In this document: positions 8,745 to 16,429 of the stretch, one piece after another
Layout: each line of letters opens with the position of its first letter
How positions within the stretch are numbered: position 1 is the stretch's first letter
Source of the DNA: Paenibacillus sp. yr247
Lineage (GTDB): Bacteria > Bacillota > Bacilli > Paenibacillales > NBRC-103111
NCBI RefSeq assembly: GCF_900103825.1
Contig: NZ_FNIF01000001.1
Span: 868,001 to 932,000 of the forward strand
DNA length: 64,000 nucleotides
Reading direction: 5' to 3'
Program-made: the position numbers and the translations under genes
The notes under the pieces: generated by a model
What the model was told of the DNA's origin: nothing
Database searches by the model: none
The model's input: the letters and a program-made list of their open reading frames with translations, nothing else

Positions 8745-9209
8745 ATGATTACATTTCAAGCTAAATTATACCAACCGGATGCCCCAGGAACATGGACCTA
8801 TGTGGAGTGCCCTATTTCTGTAGAGGAGAAGTTTGGCATTAAGGGTCGGGTCCCGGTAAAAGGAGAAATTAATGGTGTACCCTTTCGTAGTTCACTGATG
8901 GCCCAGGGAAATGAGCGCCATATTCTAGTTGTTAACGGTGATATACGTAAGGAGATAGGATCAACTGCAGGTGATCTAATAACCGTTTGGTTGGAGAAGG
9001 ATGAAGGATTACGGGAGGTAGCCATACCTGACGACTTTAATTCTGCTTTGCAAGTACAAGAGCAGGCACGTAACCACTTTGACCAGATGTCTTATTCTCG
9101 ACGTAAGGAATATGTGGATTGGATAGAGGGTGCAAAGAAGGCGGAAACGCGCAGTTCCCGAATTATGAAGGCGGTAGAGAGGTTGACCGAGGGATTAAGC
9201 TTAAAATAG
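8745..9209 (+). CDS. DUF1905 / YdeI-type protein
   Basis: 154 residues. Residues 1-90 match DUF1905 (a beta-barrel start FQAKLYQP, then KGRVPVKGEINGVPFRSSL and GDLITVWLEKD), and residues 100-150 match the YdeI/OmpD-associated helical motif (FDQMSYSRRKEYVDWIEGAK). Proteins with this pair are annotated as YdeI-like or bacteriocin-protection proteins; the biochemical role is not established. AGAGGTG precedes the ATG. The length is normal, with no damage visible. Confidence 0.82.
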   Translation: MITFQAKLYQPDAPGTWTYVECPISVEEKFGIKGRVPVKGEINGVPFRSSLMAQGNERHILVVNGDIRKEIGSTAGDLITVWLEKDEGLREVAIPDDFNSALQVQEQARNHFDQMSYSRRKEYVDWIEGAKKAETRSSRIMKAVERLTEGLSLK

Positions 9210-9220
9210 TATTTCGGCTA

Positions 9221-9917
9221 ATGGAGATGAGTATATTGAGTGAACTAAGAACAATTGAATTAACCATAAATATGAATACTGTAGATTCTTTATATAACGA
9301 TTTATTAAAACTTGGCGTTAGAAATGGGGATATATTATTAGTACATTCTTCTCTTTCCAGCTTAGGGTGGGTTTGCGGAGGCGCTCAAGCTGTATTAATG
9401 GCTCTTAAACAAGCTGTAGGGGAGAGCGACCTTAGTAATGCCCTCTCATAGCGGAGAAATTTCTGATCCAGCAGAATGGAATAATCCTCCAGTTCCAAAG
9501 GAGTGGAGAGAAAAGATATATGAAAGCATGCCTTCCTTTGATATAGATCTTACGCCAACAAGGGGGATGGGACGAATTGCAGAGTTATTTAGAACTTTAC
9601 CAGAATCATTTCGGTCCTCCCATCCGCAAGTGTCTTTTTCTGCAAGTGGAAAATATGCAAAAACGGTTATAGATAATCATCAGCTATCCCCTCAATTTGG
9701 GATGAATTCTCCTTTAGGAAAATTGTATGAATTAAATGCCAAGGTACTTTTGTTAGGTGTCAGCTTTAGTTCTTGTACAAGCTTTCATCTTGCTGAGGCA
9801 TTAAATGAAAAAATGCCAACAAAAAAATTTGGAGCTGCAATAACAGAGGACAAAAAAAGAGTGTGGAAATGGTTTGATGACTATGCTTATAATTCCGATG
9901 AGGATTTTGTTGCATAA
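9221..9917 (+). pseudogene. AAC(3)-type aminoglycoside N-acetyltransferase, frameshifted and truncated
   Basis: Two overlapping frames together give the family pattern: GVRNGDILLVHSSLSSLGWVCGG in the first (9221 to about 9425), then after a one-base shift near 9425 TLVMPSHSGE, TPTRGMGRIAELFRT, SHPQVSF and NSPLGKLYELNAKVLLLGV in the second (to 9917). The expected last 35-40 residues, including the final strand, are missing. Shift and truncation both argue for a pseudogene. Intact relatives acetylate the 3-amino group of aminoglycosides with acetyl-CoA. Confidence 0.8.
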
Positions 9918-9979
9918 GAACAGATTCAATCTAAAATGACGGCGTTTTGATGGCTTATGAGTAAGGCCTTAACTACTTT

Positions 9980-10141
9980 ATGGTGCTTGCCGATCGTCAG
10001 CTTGATCGCCTTAGCTGCGACGATATATGCGAAATGGCTGATTTTGAGAATACGAAGCATCTCAGCCGTGTATTCAAGGAGAGGGAAGGCGTAAGTCCGC
10101 AGGAGTATCGGGATCAACGGCAAGTGATGAGGCATGGTTAA
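9980..10141 (+). pseudogene. AraC-family regulator, C-terminal HTH remnant
   Basis: 53 residues ending in the second helix-turn-helix of AraC/XylS regulators: DICEMADFENTKHLSRVFK followed by REGVSPQEYRDQRQ. The first HTH and the sensor domain are absent and the frame does not extend upstream. The fragment lies directly after the truncated AAC(3) relic, so both probably mark a deletion junction. Confidence 0.65.
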
Positions 10142-10156
10142 AATGCCAATACGGTT

Positions 10157-10189
10157 AGAAAAGAGTCACACAATAAAATCGCGCGACTC
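10157..10189 (-). terminator. terminator of the histidine-rich gene
   Basis: On the minus strand GAGTCGCGCG pairs with TGTGTGACTC (several G-U pairs), followed by TTTTC. Confidence 0.5.
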
Positions 10190-10200
10190 CGGTAGCAAAT

Positions 10201-10491
10201 TCACTTGTGATCGTTTCCTCTATAACCATCATGCATATGACTTTGATCATGATGATGCATATTCATTCCATGATGGCTGTGACCGCCCTGCCAATGTCCA
10301 CCATGCATGCCATGATGAGGCATTCCGTGGTAATACGGGTGATGATATGGATATCCCGGATAAATAATTACAGGATGATGGTATGGGTGCGGATGATGGG
10401 GGTGATGCGGATGCATGTATGGATGCATATGTGGATGCATATACGGATGGTGCGGATTGGGATAAAGGTGTTGTTGGTGAGTGTAACCCAT
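10201..10491 (-). CDS. histidine-rich protein
   Basis: 96 residues, 31 of them His, with many Pro, Tyr and Met (repeats of the type HPYMHPHMHPYMHP and HHPHHPHPYHHP). The minus-strand ATG follows AGGAGGAG at a good distance, and a terminator lies downstream, so this strand is chosen over the overlapping opposite frame. Such proteins bind Ni, Zn or Cu and are common among spore-coat or metal-storing proteins of Bacillales. No signal peptide. The role is inferred from composition only. Confidence 0.75.
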   Translation of the reverse strand: MGYTHQQHLYPNPHHPYMHPHMHPYMHPHHPHHPHPYHHPVIIYPGYPYHHPYYHGMPHHGMHGGHWQGGHSHHGMNMHHHDQSHMHDGYRGNDHK

Positions 10492-10634
10492 TGAACAATC
10501 TCCTCCTAAATTTGATACAACAACCTATGTGTGAAACTAATAAATGGATGCTTGCCCTTTGTTTTTTGGGCTATAAACCGAGATACGATCGAATTGATGC
10601 CTCATCCATAAGAAGTTTTGAGAGGGGGATAATT

Positions 10635-10688
10635 ATGAGCCAAGTTAAAGGTTTAGAGAAAATGGGTTATTTCCATCAAGAAAATTAG
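10635..10688 (+). CDS. possible 17-residue peptide
   Basis: A short frame MSQVKGLEKMGYFHQEN begins eight bases after GAGGGGG. It may be a true small ORF or the broken start of a lost gene; no homologue is recognised. Confidence 0.2.
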   Translation: MSQVKGLEKMGYFHQEN

Positions 10689-11001
10689 AGTTTTACGGGG
10701 AGAGAGGCCATTGGAAGAAAGGATGAATTTGTTCCATGGGATGGGTGAAATACTTTGTGGATGGAATTAGGTAAAACGAATTTTGTAAACAATATATTGA
10801 AGATAGTGAGAAATCAGAAATGAATTAACCGAGAATTATAGTGGAGGAGCTAGCTTCGCGGCAAAGCTCCTTTTTCATTTGTAATAAAATGGTATGTAAG
10901 AAGTGGTGAAAACCATCACAACTGGCGTGCCGCCGCGATGAACCATATCGTTTCAAATATCCGAAATAAAGAATAGATGACTAATAATGTAGTCTACTTA
11001 T
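10689..11001. other. intergenic stretch
   Basis: No convincing gene in either strand. It holds the terminator at 10846 and nothing else that can be supported. Confidence 0.5.
10846..10877 (+). terminator. terminator
   Basis: GGAGCT pairs with AGCTCC over a 13-base loop and is followed by TTTTT. It has no clear upstream gene apart from the 17-residue frame. Confidence 0.6.
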
Positions 11002-11376
11002 TCAGGTACTGACACGAAACAAAAAGGCCCAAAAGGACTTTTTATTTTGAGAAGGATGACGTTGGGATCGGGGGATTAGGATGGTTTGCGGGAGGCCGTA
11101 GTCGAGATCTGCTTCCATCACAGCTGGTATTCCGGGTTCGATGAGAACCGGCAGTTCTAGGGTGGTGGCCACTTCTGCTCGAATCTGATGCAACAAATCC
11201 AATTGCTGTTCCAATTCGTCTACACGCTTGGAAAGCATAATGTTCTCTTGCTTAAGCTTCTTTATAAGCTCATATAATAATTTCATGGTGAGCTTCGGCT
11301 TCTCTGATTGTTCATTTTCTTTATTTGGGGACAGCAGCAGCATCAACTCTTCGTCACTGATTACCTTGTATGCCAC
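11002..11376 (-). CDS. coiled-coil hypothetical protein
   Basis: 124 residues, GTG start eight bases after AAGGAGG. Residues 30-70 form an obvious coiled coil (LIKKLKQENIMLSKRVDELE and on). The N-terminus MAYKVISDEELMLLLS resembles the first helix of a DNA-binding domain but is too short to assign. The C-terminus is hydrophobic (SFWAFLFRVST). Not recognised. It is the second gene of a two-gene minus-strand unit, 17 bases after a small membrane protein. Confidence 0.6.
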   Translation of the reverse strand: MAYKVISDEELMLLLSPNKENEQSEKPKLTMKLLYELIKKLKQENIMLSKRVDELEQQLDLLHQIRAEVATTLELPVLIEPGIPAVMEADLDYGLPQTILIPRSQRHPSQNKKSFWAFLFRVST

Positions 11377-11393
11377 AGTACGGCCTCCTTAAA

Positions 11394-11630
11394 TTAATGA
11401 ATCTCACTGAGATGCCCTTCCGTAAAAAGATAATCTTTTGGAAGAAGTGAATGAATAATGTTCCGGCTGCAGTCGATATACTGCGGGTAAATAACTCTGA
11501 TGGATTCCTCTTCTTGTATATGAATTGGATGATTAATGATTTTGTTCTTTTTGATTATATCTATACAAAGATAAAACATTATACCAATAATTAACAAACC
11601 CGTTGCACATAGTTCTAAGTTTTGAAGCAT
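11394..11630 (-). CDS. small membrane protein
   Basis: 78 residues starting at an ATG eight bases after AGGAGGG. One N-terminal membrane segment (LCATGLLIIGIMFYLCIDII) is followed by a positively charged stretch and a soluble tail of about 50 residues. Probably cotranscribed with the coiled-coil gene behind it; a membrane anchor plus cytosolic coiled coil pair is possible but not shown. Confidence 0.6.
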   Translation of the reverse strand: MLQNLELCATGLLIIGIMFYLCIDIIKKNKIINHPIHIQEEESIRVIYPQYIDCSRNIIHSLLPKDYLFTEGHLSEIH

Positions 11631-11912
11631 AGATTAGCCCTCCTATGAATCTTTTTTCATAGATTAACGGATTTGGACTACAATGTCGCTCGAAAACCGT
11701 TGTCGTATTGTAACCTTTAATGATGAAGATTGGGGTCCATTGAATTAAATAGTTGTAAAAGAATCCGCAGTCATCACTTTCTGGATAAGTTCCGCGTGCC
11801 TATGTGGAAAAGTAAGACGTATAATTTGTTTGTTTGGCGCATATAAGGCAACAGAGAGATAACAAATTGTCATCCATGTATAAATACTATGTCTTAAATA
11901 GGAGGCATATTT

Positions 11913-12836
11913 ATGGCTATAAAACCCCCGAAATTAAATATTGGGGATACCATAGGAATTGTAACTTTAGGAAGTCCACTCGACGCCAGTATCATTGATT
12001 CAAGAATTAGTACACTTGAAAATATGGGATACAAGGTAATTGTGGGGAAATATGTATATTCTTATGGAGGTATTGTTGCTTCAACCGCTCAGCAACGCGC
12101 AGGAGATCTTATGAGTATGTTTGAAAATCGTAATGTGAAAATGATCTTGCCTTCTAGAGGAGGGACAGGGGTCAAAGATATTTTGCCGTACCTGGACTAT
12201 AGATTTATTAAAAACAATCCAAAAATTGTAACTGGATATAGTGACATTACGATCCTATTAAATATCCTGTACCAAATTTCCGATTTAATTACTTTTCAAA
12301 GTCTATTATTAATCGATTTCAACACGAATACACCAGCTTATAATTTCAACCAATTTTATTCAGCAACAACAACCCTTACAAGTCCAAGAGTGATTCAAAA
12401 TCCACCTGGCATGCAGCTGACCAGCCTAGTCAAAGGAAATGTAAGCGGTCCAATAATCGGAGGGAATCTGACATCGTTTATTGGTACACTGGGGACTCCA
12501 TACGAAGTTGATACCGCAGGAAAAATTTTGGTTTTAGAAGAGACACATGAACCCACGAATGCGATATACCGATATTTGACTCAATTAATTATGGCGGGTA
12601 AATTTCAAGATTGTATCGGGGTGGTGATGGGGCAATGTACGAATTGCTCCATATCATACTCTACTTCTTATAATGATTTGATAAACTACTTAATTTTACC
12701 TTTAGGTAAGCCCCTTATGACAAACTTAAGTACAGCCCATGGCTCTTATAAAGCAGCAATCCCGATAGGAGCGAGTGTAAACCTCGATACTTACAATAGC
12801 ACGCTCACAGTACTTGAACCAACGGTCAAAGCCTAA
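11913..12836 (+). CDS. LD-carboxypeptidase (peptidase family S66)
   Basis: 307 residues without signal peptide. Features of family S66 (LdcA / MccF): start KPPKLNIGDTIGIV, RGG motif in LPSRGGTGVKDIL, the nucleophile Ser in TGYSDITILLN near residue 112, the Glu in ILVLEETHEP and the His in STAHGSYKAAIPIG near the end. S66 enzymes remove the terminal D-alanine from tetrapeptide muropeptides or inactivate microcin C-type compounds. AGGAGGC precedes the ATG. It converges with a cell-wall endopeptidase gene, sharing a bidirectional terminator. Confidence 0.9.
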   Translation: MAIKPPKLNIGDTIGIVTLGSPLDASIIDSRISTLENMGYKVIVGKYVYSYGGIVASTAQQRAGDLMSMFENRNVKMILPSRGGTGVKDILPYLDYRFIKNNPKIVTGYSDITILLNILYQISDLITFQSLLLIDFNTNTPAYNFNQFYSATTTLTSPRVIQNPPGMQLTSLVKGNVSGPIIGGNLTSFIGTLGTPYEVDTAGKILVLEETHEPTNAIYRYLTQLIMAGKFQDCIGVVMGQCTNCSISYSTSYNDLINYLILPLGKPLMTNLSTAHGSYKAAIPIGASVNLDTYNSTLTVLEPTVKA

Positions 12837-12854
12837 CTTGTACAGTTGTCCAGA

Positions 12855-12888
12855 ACGAAAAAAAGCCGGTATAAACCGGCTTTTTTCA
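12855..12888. terminator. bidirectional terminator
   Basis: AAAAAAAGCCGGT-ATAA-ACCGGCTTTTTT has U-tract potential on both strands and separates two convergent genes. Confidence 0.9.
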
Positions 12889-12891
12889 TTC

Positions 12892-13518
12892 TTAGTTAAT
12901 TAAACGACGTGCACCCCAGTAATGCGAATCATAATAGGGGGTACCAAAAAAAGTGCTAATTTTTACTTCTCTCGTCCCCATGGTGCCTGCATGAAGAACT
13001 TTGTTATTTCCAAGATAGATTCCTACATGGGAAACACCACTCGTATAAGTCCCTTGTAAAAATACAAGGTCTCCTTTACGAAGATTGCTTTTCTCTACAG
13101 GCGTTCCTAATTGACTTAACAATACGGCGGAATGAAGAAGGTCAAAACCGTTTTGATTAAATGCATATTGTACAAAACCTGAGCAGTCAAAAGCTACATT
13201 TGGCGTGTTACCTCCAAAGACATATGGAGTTCCAAGCTGTTTCATTCCTGTAGCTATGATGGCATCTGCTTTTACTTCCCAATTCTGTTTTTTAGAAGCC
13301 TGAACAGGAAGATTAATAACAACACCTGCGTAAATATTTTGCTGATTTACTTGTGGATTCGTTGCAATAAGGTCGGATAGTTTAACATTAAACTTCTGTG
13401 AAATGGTCCAAAACGTGTCAGAATCTGTAGCAATGTATTGATTTGACGATGCTGCAGTAGCAATTCCTCCGAATAATAGACTTGTAGCCAATACTGTTGA
13501 AAGAACAATCTTTCTCAT
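12892..13518 (-). CDS. secreted LysM - NlpC/P60 endopeptidase
   Basis: 208 residues. Start at 13518 follows TAGGAGGAAATAC; an upstream in-frame start would add 13 residues. Signal peptide MRKIVLSTVLATSLLFGG, cut after TAA; a LysM domain at about 38-80 (DTFWTISQKFNVKLSDLIA) and an NlpC/P60 domain at about 90-208 with catalytic Cys in FDCSGFVQYAF, His in VSHVGIYLG and His in VLHAG. Such enzymes cut gamma-D-Glu-diaminopimelate bonds in peptidoglycan. One LysM is fewer than in typical LytE/LytF-type hydrolases. Confidence 0.9.
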   Translation of the reverse strand: MRKIVLSTVLATSLLFGGIATAASSNQYIATDSDTFWTISQKFNVKLSDLIATNPQVNQQNIYAGVVINLPVQASKKQNWEVKADAIIATGMKQLGTPYVFGGNTPNVAFDCSGFVQYAFNQNGFDLLHSAVLLSQLGTPVEKSNLRKGDLVFLQGTYTSGVSHVGIYLGNNKVLHAGTMGTREVKISTFFGTPYYDSHYWGARRLIN

Positions 13519-13727
13519 GTATTTCCTCCTAGAAGTTTTATGTTGTTTCATAAACATTCTATCAAAATGAATAAATAGAGAATATAAACAAATTATGGAT
13601 ATATGTTGGGAGCTACAGAAACGAAAATATGTAAAGGATTACATACATAAGATTTACAATAGAGGTACAAGCAAAGGAGACTATCACTTTGCGTTGAAAT
13701 ATTGAACCTATATAAGGAGGCATGAAT

Positions 13728-14807
<1,080 letters not shown>

Positions 14808-14895
14808 TAAGCCAGCTCACAGGAAAAAAGAGAGTTATGCTGGTGGAGCGTATGCCTGTTTTGGAAAAGCAAGGCTTGATAAAAGAGAAATAAAA

Positions 14896-14927
14896 TGGGG
14901 GGGCAGGTAATTCTGCCCCCCTTTAAT
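14896..14927 (+). terminator. terminator
   Basis: GGGGGGCAG pairs with CTGCCCCCC over a short AT-rich loop and is followed by TTTAAT, 90 bases after the GH172 stop. Confidence 0.75.
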
Positions 14928-15040
14928 AAAGATTTCAAGTGTAATCCCGGTGAAAACGAAAGCAGCTGTTCCAAACACGTCTCCTATTCTTTCTTATTTC
15001 GATTGAAATCCCTACTGTTACATCGGTGCGAGTCCATAAT

Positions 15041-15081
15041 GTCGAATAAACTCATACTTATCGAGTATGAGTTTATTCGAC
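15041..15081. repeat. 18-bp perfect inverted repeat
   Basis: GTCGAATAAACTCATACT and its exact complement are separated by TATCG. There is no U tract on either side, so it is not a typical terminator. It lies about 100 bases upstream of the CcpN-type boxes of gapB, in otherwise gene-free DNA. Confidence 0.8.
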
Positions 15082-15179
15082 GTATATATGATGTATTATA
15101 TAAATTTTATGTCCTAAGACAAGGGCGAATAACGATTTTGTTATGTTAATGAAATTATATATTGTGCATTATATATTGA

Positions 15180-15201
15180 TGTGATACATTTATGACATAC
15201 T
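15180..15201 (+). promoter_or_regulatory. two abutting CcpN-type operators upstream of gapB
   Basis: TGTGATACATT (15180-15190) and TATGACATACT (15191-15201) match the Bacillus CcpN consensus TRTGHYATAYW, as remembered, at 10 and 11 of 11 positions. They lie head to tail at one helical turn, 24-45 bases before the gapB start, and a ccpN-like gene is in the same cluster. CcpN represses gapB and pckA in glycolytic conditions in B. subtilis; repression here is inferred. Confidence 0.65.
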
Positions 15202-15224
15202 AAATAAGGGTTAGGAGAATGGAG

Positions 15225-16274
15225 ATGCGAGTTGGAATTAGTGGGACAGGACGAATAGGTAGACTGTGTTTGAGAAAAGCATTGTCTGAACAGCAACAGG
15301 TTTTCGAAGTAAAAGTAATCAACTCAACAAGCCCCATTCATATGTTGGCCCATTTGTTGAAATATGATTCGGTTCATGGCACATGGGACGCGAAAATCGA
15401 AGTGTTAAATGACAACTTCATCAAGATTAACGGACAGCGGATTTTCGTCACCTGTGAAAGAGAACCCGATTTACTGCCATGGGAGGACTATGGTGTTGAA
15501 TTGGTCGTAGATGCAACCGGAAAGTTCAATCATCGGCATGGTGCTGAACGACATTTATTTGCTGGAGCAAAGAAGGTTTTGATTACTGCACCGGGTACGA
15601 ACATGGACCTGACTGTTGTTATGGGAGTGAATGAAGATCGGTATGATCCCAAGCAGCATCGCTTACTATCCGCAGCTTCCTGTACAACCAACTGTATCGC
15701 ACCTATTTTACAAATTCTAGATAAGGCTTTTAGTGTTAAACAGGGGTGGATGACAACGGTGCATGCTTTCACGAATGATCAAAATCATATGGATAACCCG
15801 CATAAAGATCTTCGTCGCGCCAGAGCATGTACGAATTCTATTATTCCGACTTCGACTGGAGTGGGCAAGGCGCTTATCGATGTTATTCCTCATCTCGCAT
15901 CTCATATTCAAGGCGTCTCCGTTCGTGTGCCGACACAGGACGTTTCACTGCTGGATCTTCAAGTGGTAGTCGGCCGAAAAGTAAAAGTTGATGAAGTAAA
16001 ACTTGCCATCAAACAGGCGATTGCCGGGCAAATAGGAACGTTTGTGGACTACAATGAATTGCCGCTAGTTTCTGCAGATTATATTGGAAATGACAAATCC
16101 GCTATCATTGACGGTCTTAGTATTATGACGCAGGAAGATCAAATTAAGCTGCTCGCATGGTATGACAACGAGTGGGGTTACGCAAACCGAGTCATTGATT
16201 TAGTATCTTATATTTCTCGTGCGGAAAGTACGCAAATAAAGGGGGACGCGAAATGTCTAACACAAACCATGTAA
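15225..16274 (+). CDS. gapB: glyceraldehyde-3-phosphate dehydrogenase, gluconeogenic GapB type
   Basis: 349 residues. N-terminal GISGTGRIGRL nucleotide fold, catalytic Cys in SAASCTTNCIAP near residue 150, HAFTNDQNHMDNPHKDLRRARA and WYDNEWGYANRV. In the coenzyme loop the sequence is VINSTS, lacking the Asp that selects NAD in glycolytic GapA; this fits the NADP-preferring GapB. The start at 15225 is seven bases after TTAGGAG. Behind it come an SR1P-like ORF, ppdK, ccpN and the PPDK regulator: a gluconeogenic cluster. The upstream CcpN-type boxes suggest repression during growth on sugar. Confidence 0.92.
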   Translation: MRVGISGTGRIGRLCLRKALSEQQQVFEVKVINSTSPIHMLAHLLKYDSVHGTWDAKIEVLNDNFIKINGQRIFVTCEREPDLLPWEDYGVELVVDATGKFNHRHGAERHLFAGAKKVLITAPGTNMDLTVVMGVNEDRYDPKQHRLLSAASCTTNCIAPILQILDKAFSVKQGWMTTVHAFTNDQNHMDNPHKDLRRARACTNSIIPTSTGVGKALIDVIPHLASHIQGVSVRVPTQDVSLLDLQVVVGRKVKVDEVKLAIKQAIAGQIGTFVDYNELPLVSADYIGNDKSAIIDGLSIMTQEDQIKLLAWYDNEWGYANRVIDLVSYISRAESTQIKGDAKCLTQTM

Positions 16275-16429
16275 AATTGGCGGCCATTCATCGGTATGAT
16301 CTTGGTGTTATCATTTGTAAATCGTGTAATGAAGTGATTGCAACGCTGCCAACTGACGGATATAAGAAATTTTATAGTTTGTGTAATTCAATCACATGTA
16401 TAGAAAAAAATAAGGAGGAAAACAAATGA
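16253..16429 (+). CDS. SR1P-like GapA-binding peptide
   Basis: 58 residues in a frame overlapping the end of gapB by 22 bases and sharing ATGA with the start of ppdK, so translation is probably coupled to both. GGGGG lies before the ATG. The core LGVIICKSCNEVIATLP followed by a Lys-Tyr region and two further Cys (LCNSITC) matches the layout of SR1P, the 39-residue B. subtilis peptide encoded by the CcpN-regulated RNA SR1, which binds GapA and stimulates RNase J1. Here it is longer at the N-terminus by about 15 residues. CxxC and later Cys may bind zinc. Homology is read by pattern only. Confidence 0.65.
   Translation: MSNTNHVKLAAIHRYDLGVIICKSCNEVIATLPTDGYKKFYSLCNSITCIEKNKEENK

Noticed and set aside
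10207..10494. Plus-strand open frame of 95 codons opposite the histidine-rich gene
   Set aside because: It is the Met/Ile/Val-rich mirror of the His repeat; the minus strand has the good ribosome site and terminator.
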